A stretch of DNA of 64,000 nucleotides from Pseudomonas ekonensis (GCF_019145435.1 NZ_JAHSTS010000003.1:496001-560000), one strand, 5' to 3'. Numbered from the stretch's first letter, positions 27,901 through 37,470 are shown. Numbers and translations are program-made. The notes: a model not told the origin generated them from the letters alone.

Positions 27901-30805
27901 GGCCCACGAAGCACTGATCAACATGCTCGACGAACTGGCCGCCGGCCAGGAAATCACCCCGCAACCCCAGCGCATCCGCGCCTTGCACGAATTGCTCGAC
28001 CAGAGCCTGGATCCGGCGTCCATGGGCCTGATCCGCAGCGACGGCAGCCGTACCCTGAGCATCCGCGAGCTGGGCAGCGCCACCGCCGAACTGAGCAAGG
28101 CCGCCGTCAGCGGGCCGGACGACGAGATCGTCGAGATCTTCCTGGAAGAGGCGGTGGACCTGCTCGACAGCGCCGGGCAAGCCCTGCGCCGCTGGCTGGC
28201 GGATCCTGCCAACGGGGCGCCGCTGCCGTCGCTGCAACGGGATCTGCACACCCTCAAGGGCGGTGCGCGGATGGCCGAGGTCGATGCGGTCGGTGATCTG
28301 GCCCAGGAACTGGAAACCGTCTACCAAGGCCTGGCGGAGCGCCGTCACAGCCACAGCGACGCCTTGGGGCAGCTGCTGCGCCAGTGCCATGAGCGGTTGG
28401 CGCTGCAGCTCGACCAACTGCACGACCGACAGCCGCCGGGCCCGGCCCTGGAACTGATCGAGGCGCTGCGCCGGTTCCGCCAAGGCGAGCCCGAGGCCTC
28501 CCCGGCGGCCGTCCACGAGGAGGGCGCCGGGCACGACCCGGAGCTGCTGGAGGTGTTCCTCGACGAAGGTTCCGACATCATCGAAAGCTCCGGCGCGGCC
28601 CTGAGCCGTTGGCAGGCCGGCCCCGGCAACCGCCAGGAGGTCGAAACCCTGCTGCGCGACCTGCACACCCTCAAGGGCGGCGCGCGAATGGTGGAAATCG
28701 GCCCCATCGGCGACCTGGCCCATGAGCTGGAGAACCTCTACGAACGCGTGTCCGCCGGCACCTTGCAGCCGGGGGCCGAACTGTTCGCGCTGGTGCAGCG
28801 CAGCCACGACCGTCTGGCCCAGATGCTCGACGCGGTGCGCGCCGGGCAGCCGTGTCCGCCGGCGGACCGGCTGATCAATGCGATCCGCGACTTCAGCCAC
28901 CCGGCGGCGCCGCAGGCCACTGCGCCGGTGCCGGCCGCGCCGGTGAAGGCCGAGCCCGCCGCTCCGGCCGCCGACAGCGGCGCGGACATGGTCAAGGTGT
29001 CGGCCGAACTGCTCGACGACCTGGTCAACCTGGCCGGCGAAACCTCGATCGTCCGCGGGCGGATCGAGCAGCAGGTCAGCGATGCGCAGGTGGCGCTCAA
29101 CGAGATGGAAACCACCATCGAACGGATGCGCGACCAGTTGCGCCGCCTCGACACCGAGACCCAGGGGCGCATCCTCAGCCGTCAGCAGGTGGACAACGAG
29201 CGGCTGGGCTACGAAGAGTTCGACCCGCTGGAGATGGATCGCCATTCGCAGCTGCAGCAGTTGTCCCGGGCGCTGTTCGAGTCCGCCTCGGACCTGCTGG
29301 ACCTGAAGGAGACCCTCGACCGGCGCACCCGTGACGCGGAAAACCTGCTGCAGCAGCAAGGCCGGATCAACTCCGAACTGCAAGAAGGGCTGATGCGCAC
29401 GCGCATGGTGCCGTTCGAACGGATGCTGCCGCGCCTCAAGCGCATCGTCCGTCAGGTGGCCGAGGAGCTGGACAAGGACGTGGCCTTCACCGTCGGCAAC
29501 GCCGAGGGCGAGATGGACCGCAACGTGCTGGAGCGCATGGCCGCGCCGCTGGAACACATGCTGCGCAACGCCGTCGACCACGGTCTGGAACCTGCCGACG
29601 TGCGGCTGGCGGCGGGCAAGCCGGCCCAGGGGCAAATCACCCTCGATCTGTCCCGGGAGGGCGGCGACATCGTTTTCGACATCCGCGACGACGGCGCCGG
29701 GGTGCCGCTGGACGCGGTGCGGCGCAAGGCGGTCAAGCGCGGCCTGCTGGCGCCGGACGCCGAGATCAGCGACCGCGACGTGCTGCAGTTCATCCTTCAG
29801 CCGGGGTTCTCCACTGCCGAGAAGATCACCCAGATCTCCGGGCGCGGCGTGGGCATGGACGTGGTGCACGAAGAGGTGCGCCAGTTGGGCGGCACCATGA
29901 GCATCGATTCGGTGCCGGGGCAGGGGGTGCACTTTCGCATCCGCCTGCCGTTCACGGTGTCGGTCAACCGGGCGCTGATGGTGCAGTGCGGCGACGATCA
30001 GTACGCGATTCCGCTGAACACCATCGACGGCATGGTGCGGGTGCCGCCGAACGAACTGGAAGGGCACTTCCGGCTCGACCCGCCGGTGTACGAGTACGCC
30101 GGCCAGCGCTACGAGCTGTGCTACCTGGGCGAACTGCTCAAGACCGTCCCCCGGCCCAAGCTGCTGGGCCAGAGCCTGCCGCTGCCGGTGCTGCTGGTGC
30201 AGTGCAACGAGCGGCATGTGGCGGTGCAGGTGGACGCCATGGCCGGCACCCGCGAGATCGTGGTCAAGAGCCTGGGCCCGCAGTTCGCGGCGGTGCAGGG
30301 GGTGTCCGGGGCGACCATCCTCGGCGACGGCCGGGTGGTGCTGATCCTCGACCTGCTGGCGCCGATCCGCGCGATGCAGGCCCGCCTGCCGCAACGGCCG
30401 GCGCAGCCGGACATCGACAGCGAACCGCAGCGGCCGGTGCTGGTGCTGGTGGTGGACGACTCGGTCACCGTGCGCAAGGTCACCAGCCGCCTGCTGGAGC
30501 GCCACGGCATGAACGTGCTCACCGCCAAGGACGGGGTCGATGCGATGCTGCTGCTGGAAGAGCACCTGCCCGACGTCATGCTGCTGGACATCGAAATGCC
30601 GCGCATGGACGGCTTCGAAGTGGCGACCCGGGTGCGCAGCGACGAGCGCCTGCAGCACCTGCCGATCATCATGATCACCTCGCGCACCGGGCAGAAGCAC
30701 CGCGACCGCGCCATGGCCATCGGCGTCAACGAATACCTCGGCAAGCCGTATCAGGAGTCGGTGCTGCTCGACAGCATCGCCCAATGGAGCAAGAGACATG
30801 CATGA
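24914..30805 (+). CDS. chpA: Chemosensory hybrid histidine kinase ChpA
   Basis: The protein is 1963 residues from ATG 24914; a GTG at 24890 overlapping the pilJ stop is an alternative. Phosphotransfer domains recur along the N-terminal two thirds. His-type sites lie near residues 49 (IHQVHGS), 670, 809, 1112 and 1251 (LHTLKGG type). A threonine replaces His near 475 (LTQVRGA), and further degenerate bundles are visible. Then come the dimerisation region, the ATPase (HMLRNAVDHGLEP, DDGAGV, GRGVGMDVV), a CheW domain and a REC domain with Asp1892. The P. aeruginosa protein is about 500 residues longer. Confidence 0.95.
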   Translation: MGDRHDYVALEWVKGEIAETLRLAHQAVEAVLDEPSSVPGLDECLACIHQVHGSLQMIEFYGAALLAEEMEQLVEALREGRVSHREEALHLLLQAIGQLPLYLDRVQGARRDLPLVVLPLLNDLRSARGESLLSETSLFSPQLPDSPPLDAETLKALEPPDLPNVLRKLRQTLQMALVGLLREQDDQTHLGYLAKVFLRLEALSGAAPLSPLWQVASALVEGMREGRIANSPALRSLFKDADKQLKRLLDQGMPALNRPPPPELLKSLLFYIAKAEHPTGQMLTMKDRYSLDDALPDSAMVDEERARLAGPDRDAMRSVLVALCEELVRVKERLDLFVRSDRQHVADLDSLLAPLRQIADTLAVLGFGQPRKVIIDQLAVVLGLAQGQRAPNDATLMDVAGALLYVEATLAGMVGTVEPQDPDDSRLPTTDLTQIHQIVIKEARICLQQAKDMIVDYIEADWDRQPLQPLPELLTQVRGALAMIPLSRAASLVEACNGFIRERLLLDPHEPGWQQLDSLADAIASLEYCLERLGDDPQAATEPLLDVAQKSLAKLGYFPDEPYVPVLADVVSPVDAQALQDRQALEDPGIVQSLAEVLASPVSAVNPPAQTTPESLLPPPADEAPVDDELREVFLEETGEVLDVLGEYLPRWSADPGDRAALSELRRAFHTLKGSGRMVRALILGELAWAVENLLNRVLEHSVEPAPAVGQVLTDCLQLLPELIAEFAANAQRQRSDVDRLAARAHALARGDAPPAAPGVKDTAATDPLLLEIFRNEAETHLASLNRFLDQAAEHVPLPASDELQRALHTLKGSASMAGVLPIAELAAPLDHLAREFKAHQMALDLDEVELLLEAEGLLRIGLRQLGSDPLAPIVGAQSLIKRTETLLAERLASILDGPSGGLRVKRDPQLINDFLAQGMDILLDAENLLQRWQQHPGERQELSALLDELTTLGEAAHLADLLPVDVLCEALLDLYGAVEESSLAVSEGFFEQAQLAHEALINMLDELAAGQEITPQPQRIRALHELLDQSLDPASMGLIRSDGSRTLSIRELGSATAELSKAAVSGPDDEIVEIFLEEAVDLLDSAGQALRRWLADPANGAPLPSLQRDLHTLKGGARMAEVDAVGDLAQELETVYQGLAERRHSHSDALGQLLRQCHERLALQLDQLHDRQPPGPALELIEALRRFRQGEPEASPAAVHEEGAGHDPELLEVFLDEGSDIIESSGAALSRWQAGPGNRQEVETLLRDLHTLKGGARMVEIGPIGDLAHELENLYERVSAGTLQPGAELFALVQRSHDRLAQMLDAVRAGQPCPPADRLINAIRDFSHPAAPQATAPVPAAPVKAEPAAPAADSGADMVKVSAELLDDLVNLAGETSIVRGRIEQQVSDAQVALNEMETTIERMRDQLRRLDTETQGRILSRQQVDNERLGYEEFDPLEMDRHSQLQQLSRALFESASDLLDLKETLDRRTRDAENLLQQQGRINSELQEGLMRTRMVPFERMLPRLKRIVRQVAEELDKDVAFTVGNAEGEMDRNVLERMAAPLEHMLRNAVDHGLEPADVRLAAGKPAQGQITLDLSREGGDIVFDIRDDGAGVPLDAVRRKAVKRGLLAPDAEISDRDVLQFILQPGFSTAEKITQISGRGVGMDVVHEEVRQLGGTMSIDSVPGQGVHFRIRLPFTVSVNRALMVQCGDDQYAIPLNTIDGMVRVPPNELEGHFRLDPPVYEYAGQRYELCYLGELLKTVPRPKLLGQSLPLPVLLVQCNERHVAVQVDAMAGTREIVVKSLGPQFAAVQGVSGATILGDGRVVLILDLLAPIRAMQARLPQRPAQPDIDSEPQRPVLVLVVDDSVTVRKVTSRLLERHGMNVLTAKDGVDAMLLLEEHLPDVMLLDIEMPRMDGFEVATRVRSDERLQHLPIIMITSRTGQKHRDRAMAIGVNEYLGKPYQESVLLDSIAQWSKRHA

Positions 30806-31268
30806 GCGGCGTCATAACCCGCGCACCAGCCAGCTCACCGGGCTGCTGCTGCCGCTGGCCGACCGCAACCTGATCCTGCCGAACGTGGCGGTGGCCGAGC
30901 TGATCGACTACCAGGCCGGCGCCTTCGACCTCGACACGCCACCGTGGTACCTGGGCCGGGTGACCTGGCGCGAGCGGCAGATTCCGCTGCTCAGCTTCGA
31001 GTCGGCCTGCGGCAACCGGATCGTCATCGGCGAGCGGGCGCGGATCGTGGTCCTCAACGCCCTGGGCGGCCTGCCGCAGCTGCGCTTCATGGCCCTGCTG
31101 GTGCAGGGGATCCCGCGCTCGTGCAAGCTCGACAGCCAGTTGAGCTATGTGGATGTGCCGTTGTGCGCGCTGGAACAGGCGGCGGTGCAGGTGGGCGACC
31201 AGGTGGCGAAAGTGCCGGATCTGCTGGGGCTGGAGAAGCTGCTGGTGGAGGCCGGGCTCACCGGTTGA
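30798..31268 (+). CDS. chpC: CheW-like protein ChpC
   Basis: This 156-residue CheW-type adaptor (LLLPLADRNLILPNVAVAEL start, GRVTWRERQIPLLSFE core) has a start that overlaps the chpA stop by 8 bp. In P. aeruginosa ChpC feeds a second set of receptor signals into ChpA. Here it follows chpA directly, with no chpB (CheB methylesterase) between them. Confidence 0.9.
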   Translation: MHERRHNPRTSQLTGLLLPLADRNLILPNVAVAELIDYQAGAFDLDTPPWYLGRVTWRERQIPLLSFESACGNRIVIGERARIVVLNALGGLPQLRFMALLVQGIPRSCKLDSQLSYVDVPLCALEQAAVQVGDQVAKVPDLLGLEKLLVEAGLTG

Positions 31269-31300
31269 CCCGGACGCTTGCGGCACCCACGGCCTCAACC

Positions 31301-31317
31301 ATTACGCTGACCGTAAC
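31301..31317. promoter_or_regulatory. Candidate MdcR operator upstream of mdcA
   Basis: TTACG-N5-CGTAA at 31302-31316 is a perfect dyad with the T-N11-A spacing favoured by LysR regulators. It sits about 85 bp upstream of mdcA in the 131-bp gap after chpC, where the operon promoter must lie. Assignment to MdcR is an inference from location. Confidence 0.45.
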
Positions 31318-31399
31318 GATTCGCCGTGCTGCTTGATTGATGCTCCCCACCGCCCGCTCCTAAGGTTGGCTCCACGACAGCGAACCCCGTGGAGCGAGC

Positions 31400-33070
31400 A
31401 TGACAACAACAATGACCCCCGACCCGCGCTGGACGCGGCGGCGTGACGAGAAGCGGCGCCGCCTCGACCGGGTGCGCGGCCTGGCCGACGGTGCGGTGCT
31501 GCCGACCGACCGGATCGTCGCGGCGCTCGAAGCGCTGATCCTGCCAGGCGACCGGGTGGTGCTGGAGGGCAACAACCAGAAGCAGGCGGACTTCCTCTCC
31601 CGGGCCCTGGCCAAGGCCGACCCGTCGAAGCTGCACGACCTGCACATGATCATGCCCAGCGTCGGCCGCTCCGAGCACCTGGACCTGTTCGAGCGCGGCA
31701 TCGCCCGCAAGCTGGACTTCTCCTTCGCCGGCACCCAGAGCCTGCGCATCAGCCAGCTGCTGGAAGACGGCTTGCTGGAGATCGGCGCGATCCACACCTA
31801 CATCGAGCTCTACGCACGGCTGGTGGTGGACCTGACGCCCAACGTGGTGCTCTCGGCCGGCTTCATGGCCGACCGCGCCGGCAACATCTACACCGGCCCC
31901 AGCACCGAGGACACCCCGGCGCTGATCGAGCCGGCGGCGTTCAGCGACGGCATCGTCATCGTCCAGGTCAACCAGTTGGTGGACGACGTCAGCGAACTGC
32001 CCCGCGTCGACATTCCGGCCTCCTGGGTGGATTTCGTGGTGGTGGCGGACAAGCCGTTCTACATCGAGCCGCTGTTCACCCGCGACCCCCGGCACATCAA
32101 ACCGGTGCACGTGCTGATGGCGATGATGGCGATCCGCGGCATCTACGAAAAACACAACGTGCAGTCGCTCAACCACGGCATCGGCTTCAACACCGCCGCC
32201 ATCGAGCTGATCCTGCCGACCTACGGCGAGTCTCTGGGCCTTAAAGGCAAGATCTGCCGCAACTGGACGCTCAACCCGCACCCGACCCTGATTCCGGCCA
32301 TCGAAAGCGGTTGGGTCGAGAGCGTGCATTGCTTCGGCACTGAACTGGGGATGGAGCAGTACATCGCCGCCCGTCCGGACGTGTTCTTCACCGGCCGCGA
32401 CGGCTCGCTGCGCTCCAACCGGATGTTCAGCCAACTGGCGGGGCAATACGCGGTGGACCTGTTCATCGGCGCCACGTTGCAGGTCGACGGCGACGGCCAT
32501 TCCTCCACCGTCACCCGCGGGCGCCTGGCCGGTTTCGGCGGTGCGCCGAACATGGGCCACGACCCCCGCGGCCGCCGTCACGGCACCCCGGCCTGGCTGG
32601 ACATGCGCCACACCGATTCGGCGCAGCCGATGCTCGAGCGGGGCAAGAAACTGGTGGTGCAGATGGTCGAGACGTTCCAGGAGGGCGGCAAGCCGACCTT
32701 CGTCGAGACCCTCGACGCCGTGGACGTGGCGAAGAAAAGCGGCATGCCGCTGGCGCCGGTCATGATCTACGGCGACGACGTCACCCACCTGCTCACCGAA
32801 GAAGGCATCGCCTACCTGTACAAGGCCCGTTCGCTCGACGAGCGCCGGGCGATGATCGCGGCGGTGGCCGGGGTCACCGCCATCGGCCTGCGCCATGACC
32901 CGAAAGACACCGAGCGCCTGCGCCGCGAAGGCCTCGTGGCCCTGCCCGAGGATCTCGGCATCCGCCGCACGGACGCCACCCGCGAACTGCTGGCGGCCAA
33001 GAGCGTGGCCGACCTGGTCGAGTGGTCCGGCGGCCTCTACAACCCGCCCGCCAAGTTCAGGAGCTGGTGA
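31400..33070 (+). CDS. mdcA: Malonate decarboxylase alpha subunit MdcA
   Basis: This 556-residue protein is the acetyl-S-ACP:malonate ACP transferase subunit. It swaps malonate for acetate on the dedicated carrier protein MdcC. Recognisable segments include [17 protein letters not shown] and [18 protein letters not shown]. It is the first gene of mdcABCDEGHLM. The mdcB start overlaps its stop by 1 bp. Confidence 0.96.
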   Translation: MTTTMTPDPRWTRRRDEKRRRLDRVRGLADGAVLPTDRIVAALEALILPGDRVVLEGNNQKQADFLSRALAKADPSKLHDLHMIMPSVGRSEHLDLFERGIARKLDFSFAGTQSLRISQLLEDGLLEIGAIHTYIELYARLVVDLTPNVVLSAGFMADRAGNIYTGPSTEDTPALIEPAAFSDGIVIVQVNQLVDDVSELPRVDIPASWVDFVVVADKPFYIEPLFTRDPRHIKPVHVLMAMMAIRGIYEKHNVQSLNHGIGFNTAAIELILPTYGESLGLKGKICRNWTLNPHPTLIPAIESGWVESVHCFGTELGMEQYIAARPDVFFTGRDGSLRSNRMFSQLAGQYAVDLFIGATLQVDGDGHSSTVTRGRLAGFGGAPNMGHDPRGRRHGTPAWLDMRHTDSAQPMLERGKKLVVQMVETFQEGGKPTFVETLDAVDVAKKSGMPLAPVMIYGDDVTHLLTEEGIAYLYKARSLDERRAMIAAVAGVTAIGLRHDPKDTERLRREGLVALPEDLGIRRTDATRELLAAKSVADLVEWSGGLYNPPAKFRSW

Positions 33071-33942
33071 TGCACGCACTCAATCCGCAAGCGAAACCCG
33101 TCAGCCTGGCCGAGCGCCTGGCGGACCTGGCGGTGGATGCGCTGATCGACGAGGCCGACCTGTCGCCGAAACCGGCCCTGGTCGACCGTCGCGGCAACGG
33201 CGCCCACACCGATCTGCACCTGGGGCTGATGCACGCCTCGGCGCTGGCGCTGTGGCCGGCGTTCAAGGCAATGGCCGAAGCCGCCACCGAGGCCGGAACG
33301 ATCGACCTGGCGTTGCGCGAAACCGTCGGCCGCATCGGCCGCGAAGGCGAACAGGCGATGCTGGCGACCACCGGCGGCGTCAACACCCACCGCGGCGCGA
33401 TCTGGGCGTTGGGCCTGCTGGTGACGGCCGCAGCGCTGGCGCCTGAATCCAGTGGTTCCGGTGCGGTCGCCCTGCGCGCCGCGCGCCTGGCGCTGCTGGA
33501 GGACCGCCATGCACCGCGTCCGTTGAGCCATGGCGCCCAGGTCGCCCTGCGCTACGGCGCCCGCGGTGCCCGCGAGGAAGCGCAGCTGGGCTTTCCGGCG
33601 GTCACCGGGCGCGGCCTGCCGCAGCTCGAACGCAGCCGCGCCGCAGGCCATGGCGAGCAGAACGCCAGGCTCGACGCCTTGCTGGCGATCATGACCGGCC
33701 TGGCCGACACCTGCGTGCTGTACCGCGCCGGGGAACCCGGCCTGCACGCCATGCAGCGCGGGGCCCGGGCCGTGCTCGACGGCGGCGGCAGCGCCAGCCT
33801 GGCCGGCCGCCGCCATCTGCAGGCGCTGGACCGGCAACTCATCGCATTGAATGCCTCGCCCGGCGGCGCCGCCGATCTGCTCGCCGCCACCTTGCTGCTC
33901 GACCGGATCGGTCACGGCGGCATCCTTCAGGGAGCGTATTGA
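33070..33942 (+). CDS. mdcB: Triphosphoribosyl-dephospho-CoA synthase MdcB
   Basis: The protein is 290 residues from ATG 33070. It is of the CitG/MdcB family: [18 protein letters not shown] near the N-terminus and [16 protein letters not shown] are the conserved nucleotide and metal sites. It builds the 2'-(5''-triphosphoribosyl)-3'-dephospho-CoA precursor that is later attached to MdcC. mdcC follows with a 1-bp overlap. Confidence 0.95.
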   Translation: MHALNPQAKPVSLAERLADLAVDALIDEADLSPKPALVDRRGNGAHTDLHLGLMHASALALWPAFKAMAEAATEAGTIDLALRETVGRIGREGEQAMLATTGGVNTHRGAIWALGLLVTAAALAPESSGSGAVALRAARLALLEDRHAPRPLSHGAQVALRYGARGAREEAQLGFPAVTGRGLPQLERSRAAGHGEQNARLDALLAIMTGLADTCVLYRAGEPGLHAMQRGARAVLDGGGSASLAGRRHLQALDRQLIALNASPGGAADLLAATLLLDRIGHGGILQGAY

Positions 33943-34241
33943 TGGAAACCCTATCGTTTGAGTTCCCCGCCGGTCAGCCGCCGCGCGGACGTGCATTGGT
34001 GGGCTGCGTCGGCTCCGGCGATCTGGAGGTGCTGATCGAGCCGGGCCCGGCCGGCACGCTGTCGATCAGCGTGCAGACCTCGGTCAACGGCAGCGGGCAG
34101 CGCTGGCGGCATCTGTTCGCGCGGATGTTCGACGGCACGGTGCCGCCGGCCATGAACATCGAGATCCACGACTTCGGCGCCACCCCCGGTGTAGTGCGCC
34201 TGCGTCTGGAACAAGGCTTCGAGGAGATCGGCCATGACTGA
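33942..34241 (+). CDS. mdcC: Malonate decarboxylase acyl carrier protein MdcC (delta subunit)
   Basis: This 99-residue carrier has the modified serine in the conserved VGCVGSGDLEVLIEP stretch. It carries the 2'-phosphoribosyl-dephospho-CoA arm instead of phosphopantetheine. The ATG at 33942 follows the GGAG of the mdcB end. It overlaps mdcD by 8 bp. Confidence 0.95.
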   Translation: METLSFEFPAGQPPRGRALVGCVGSGDLEVLIEPGPAGTLSISVQTSVNGSGQRWRHLFARMFDGTVPPAMNIEIHDFGATPGVVRLRLEQGFEEIGHD

Positions 34242-35085
34242 CAGCGCAACGCTGCTGAACAAGCACAGCTTCGTCGAGCTCGGTGCGCGGCAACGGGCGA
34301 AGGCCTTGCTCGACGCCGGCACTTTCCGCGAACTGCTCGACCCGTTCCAGCGCGTCATGTCGCCGTGGCTGGAGCGCCAGGGCGTCGTCCCCCAGGCCGA
34401 CGACGGCGTGGTGATCGCCAAGGGCAGCCTCGACGGCCTGCCGGTGGTCATCGCCGCCATCGAAGGCGCGTTCCAGGGCGGCAGCCTCGGCGAGGTCGGC
34501 GGGGCGAAGATCGCCGGTGCGCTGGAGCTGGCCGCCGAGGACAACCGCCACGGCATCCCGACCCGCGCCGTCCTGCTGCTGGAGACCGGCGGCGTGCGTC
34601 TGCAGGAGGCCAACCTGGGGCTGGCGGCGATCGCCGACATCCACGCGGCGATTGTCGATCTGCAGCAGCACCGGCCGGTGGTCGGCGTGGTGGCCGGCAG
34701 CGTCGGCTGCTTCGGTGGCATGTCGATCGCCGCCGGCCTGTGCAGCTATCTGCTGGTGACCCGGGAAGCCCGGCTGGGCCTGAACGGGCCGCAGGTGATC
34801 GAGCAGGAAGCCGGCATCGCGGAGTACGACTCGCGGGACCGGCCGTTCATTTGGAGCCTGACCGGCGGCGAGCAGCGTTTCGCCAGTGGGCTGGCGGACC
34901 GCTACGTGGCCGATGACGTGGCGCAGATTCGCGGGCAGGTCGCCGACCTGTTGCACCAGGGCCTGCCGGCGCAACCGCGCAGCCGGCGCGCCGAGTGGTT
35001 TTTGCAGCGTCTGGCGAGCCTGGACGCCGAGGCGCAGATCGAACCTTCGGTGGTTCGCGACCTGTATCGAGGAGAGCGTTCATGA
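34234..35085 (+). CDS. mdcD: Malonate decarboxylase beta subunit MdcD
   Basis: The protein is 283 residues of the carboxyltransferase (crotonase-like) fold. KIAGALELAAEDNR and AGSVGCFGGMSIAAGLCSYL include the oxyanion-hole glycines. With MdcE it decarboxylates malonyl-S-ACP to acetyl-S-ACP, without biotin in this family. Its stop overlaps the mdcE ATG (ATGA). Confidence 0.95.
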   Translation: MTDSATLLNKHSFVELGARQRAKALLDAGTFRELLDPFQRVMSPWLERQGVVPQADDGVVIAKGSLDGLPVVIAAIEGAFQGGSLGEVGGAKIAGALELAAEDNRHGIPTRAVLLLETGGVRLQEANLGLAAIADIHAAIVDLQQHRPVVGVVAGSVGCFGGMSIAAGLCSYLLVTREARLGLNGPQVIEQEAGIAEYDSRDRPFIWSLTGGEQRFASGLADRYVADDVAQIRGQVADLLHQGLPAQPRSRRAEWFLQRLASLDAEAQIEPSVVRDLYRGERS

Positions 35086-35867
35086 GCGGAATATCCCTGC
35101 GGGGCCTGAACTGGTTCAACGCATTGAGCGGCGGGGCGCCGGCGTTTGCAGGGCTGCCGCCGTCGCTGCGGGTGGCGGACATTGCGCTGGGCCGCCTGCT
35201 GACGGTGGTGGCCGATCCGGACAACCGTTTCCCCCGGGCCCGCCAGGGCGAGGTCGGCCTGCTGGAAGGCTGGGGCCTGGCCAAGGCCGTGGATGACGCT
35301 GTCGTGGCCGACCGCGACCAGGCGCACAAACGGGCCTTGATCGCCATCGTCGATGTGCCGAGCCAGGCCTACGGCCGTCGCGAAGAGGCCCTCGGCATCC
35401 ATCAGGCGTTGGCCGGGGCGGCGGACAGCTATGCCCGGGCGCGCCTGGCCGGGCACCCGGTGATCGCCCTGCTGGTGGGCAAGGCCATGTCCGGAGCGTT
35501 CCTGGCCCACGGTTATCAGGCCAACCGCCTGATCGCCCTGCGCGATCCGGGGGTGATGGTGCACGCGATGGGCAAGGCTTCGGCGGCGCGGGTGACCTTG
35601 CGCAGCGTCGAAGAGCTGGAGGCGCTGGCGTCCAGCGTGCCGCCGATGGCCTACGACATCGACAGCTACGCCAGCCTGGGCCTGCTGTGGGAAACCCTGT
35701 CGGTGGCGCAGACCGAACAGCCGACGGCGGAGGATCTGGCGCGGGTGACCGAATGCCTGAAGCAGGCTATCGCCGATGTGTCCTCGGCAGGCCTGGGCGG
35801 GCGCCTCGGTGCGGCCAACCGCGCCGCGTCGAGCCGGGTGCGCGAGCTGCTGAGGGCGCAGTGGTGA
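35082..35867 (+). CDS. mdcE: Malonate decarboxylase gamma subunit MdcE
   Basis: The product is 261 residues from ATG 35082, preceded by GAGGAGAG. It is the second carboxyltransferase-fold subunit, with LIAIVDVPSQAYGRREE and LLVGKAMSGAFLAHGYQANR. It forms the decarboxylase core with MdcD. The open frame upstream of the ATG lies inside mdcD. Confidence 0.94.
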   Translation: MSGISLRGLNWFNALSGGAPAFAGLPPSLRVADIALGRLLTVVADPDNRFPRARQGEVGLLEGWGLAKAVDDAVVADRDQAHKRALIAIVDVPSQAYGRREEALGIHQALAGAADSYARARLAGHPVIALLVGKAMSGAFLAHGYQANRLIALRDPGVMVHAMGKASAARVTLRSVEELEALASSVPPMAYDIDSYASLGLLWETLSVAQTEQPTAEDLARVTECLKQAIADVSSAGLGGRLGAANRAASSRVRELLRAQW

Positions 35868-36487
35868 GCCAGTCCTGGCCGCTGCCCCACGATCTGCTCT
35901 GGGGCATGACCCCGGCGCAACTGCCGGCGCAGGCGCCGTTGTGGGCGGTCGAGTCGCTGCGCGCCGGGCACCCGGTGGTGGTGCGGCGCGCAGAGGGCGA
36001 CCCCGGCCAGGTCGCTGTCGGCCTGCGCGGTGCGGCGCGGGAGCAGCGTTGGGCGGCCTTCATGGCGGTCGGCGCGGTTGTGCGCCGGGTCAGCCCGGAG
36101 GCGCTGTGCCACCTCGACAGCCCCCGCGACCTGCCGGCGATGCGGGCGCTCAGGCAGCTTCGGCCACTGCTCGACGACGGCGGCTGGGCCTGGGGCGTCA
36201 GCGGCAGCGCCGGGTTCGAACTGGCGAGCGGGTTTGCCGCGATGCACGTCGGCAGCGACCTCGACCTGATCCTGCGCACGCCGCAACGGCTGCCCCGTCA
36301 TCAGGCGCGCCAGTTGCTGGCGCTGCTCGAGCGTGCGGCCTGCCGGGTCGACCTGCAGCTGCAGACGCCGTCCGGTGCGGTCGCCCTGCGTGAGTGGGCG
36401 GGGGCCTCGGCCCGGGTGCTGCTCAAGGGGGCGCAGCGGGCGTGCCTGGTCAGCGATCCGTGGAACCCGCAGGAGCAGGCGGCGTGA
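35864..36487 (+). CDS. mdcG: Phosphoribosyl-dephospho-CoA transferase MdcG (holo-ACP synthase)
   Basis: The protein is 207 residues from the GTG at 35864, which overlaps the mdcE stop (GTGA). It has a nucleotidyltransferase-like core with the two aspartates in VGSDLDLILR that are essential in the Klebsiella enzyme. It attaches the prosthetic group made by MdcB to the MdcC serine. The long frame upstream belongs to another frame of mdcE. Confidence 0.94.
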   Translation: MSQSWPLPHDLLWGMTPAQLPAQAPLWAVESLRAGHPVVVRRAEGDPGQVAVGLRGAAREQRWAAFMAVGAVVRRVSPEALCHLDSPRDLPAMRALRQLRPLLDDGGWAWGVSGSAGFELASGFAAMHVGSDLDLILRTPQRLPRHQARQLLALLERAACRVDLQLQTPSGAVALREWAGASARVLLKGAQRACLVSDPWNPQEQAA

Positions 36488-37404
36488 GCAGCCTGCTGGT
36501 GTTTCCCGGCCAGGGCGCGCAGCAGCCGGGCATGCTCCGGCCGTTGCCTCGGCAAACGCTGGCCGAGGCCAGCGATGCGCTGGGCGAAGACGTCACGTTG
36601 CTGGATTCGCCGCAGGCCCTGCGCAGTACGCGGGCGGTTCAGCTCTGCCTGCTGATCGCCGGCGTGGCGGCGTCCCGGCAACTGTTGCAGGACGGCGCGC
36701 AGGTGGATTATGTCGCCGGCCTGTCCGTCGGCGCCTACCCGGCGGCGGTGGTGGCCCGGGCGTTGAGCTTCGGCGATGCGTTGCACCTGGTGAGCCTGCG
36801 CGGCGAACTGATGCAGCAGGCCTATCCGCAGGGCTACGGCATGACCGCCATCACCGGCCTGCAACCGGAGGTCGTGGAAGCCTTGGTCGCGCAGGTGCAC
36901 AGCGGCGAATCCCCGGTCTACCTGGCCAACATCAACGCCGACAGCCAAGTGGTGATCGCCGGCTGCGACACCGCGATGCACACGGTGGCGGAGCTGGCGC
37001 GCCGTCGTGGGGCGGGCCTGGCGAAACGGCTGGCGGTGAGCGTGCCGTCGCACTGCCCGCTGCTGGAGGGGCCCGCGCAAGTGCTGGCCGACGCGTTCGC
37101 CGCCGTACCGGTGCACGCGCCGGAGATCGCTTACCTGAGCGGCAGCCGTGCGCGCCCGGTCCTCCGGCCCGAAGCCCTGCGCGACGACCTGGCCTTCAAC
37201 ATGTGCCGTGTGGTGGACTGGCGCGGCACCGTGCAAGGCGCCTACGAGCGCGGCGTGCGGCTGCAGATCGAACTGCCGCCCGGCGCGGTGCTGACCGGGC
37301 TGGCGCGCCGGGTGTTCGGGCAGGGCACCGTGATCGCCTTCGACGGCGCCCGGCCCGACACCCTGCAGGCGCTGCTGCGTGAGGAGGAGGACCGCCGACC
37401 CTAG
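36484..37404 (+). CDS. mdcH: Malonyl-CoA:ACP transacylase MdcH
   Basis: The protein is 306 residues from the GTG at 36484, coupled to mdcG by GTGA. It shows the FabD-like pattern: FPGQGAQQPGM at the start, the nucleophile Ser81 in AGLSVGAYPA and the His in VPSHCPLLEG. It charges MdcC with malonyl from malonyl-CoA, needed to prime the carrier. Confidence 0.94.
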   Translation: MSSLLVFPGQGAQQPGMLRPLPRQTLAEASDALGEDVTLLDSPQALRSTRAVQLCLLIAGVAASRQLLQDGAQVDYVAGLSVGAYPAAVVARALSFGDALHLVSLRGELMQQAYPQGYGMTAITGLQPEVVEALVAQVHSGESPVYLANINADSQVVIAGCDTAMHTVAELARRRGAGLAKRLAVSVPSHCPLLEGPAQVLADAFAAVPVHAPEIAYLSGSRARPVLRPEALRDDLAFNMCRVVDWRGTVQGAYERGVRLQIELPPGAVLTGLARRVFGQGTVIAFDGARPDTLQALLREEEDRRP

Positions 37405-37470
37405 ACCACCCGACTTCAGGCTTCGAACAACAAAAACAACATCCGACGATGCAACTTGAGGACTGCGACA

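Noticed and set aside
24113..30799. Open frame of more than 2200 codons on the minus strand opposite pilJ-chpA
   Set aside because: The frame mirrors GC-rich third positions of chpA; its His/Gln/Arg-rich translation has no domain and no start signals. It is an antisense shadow.
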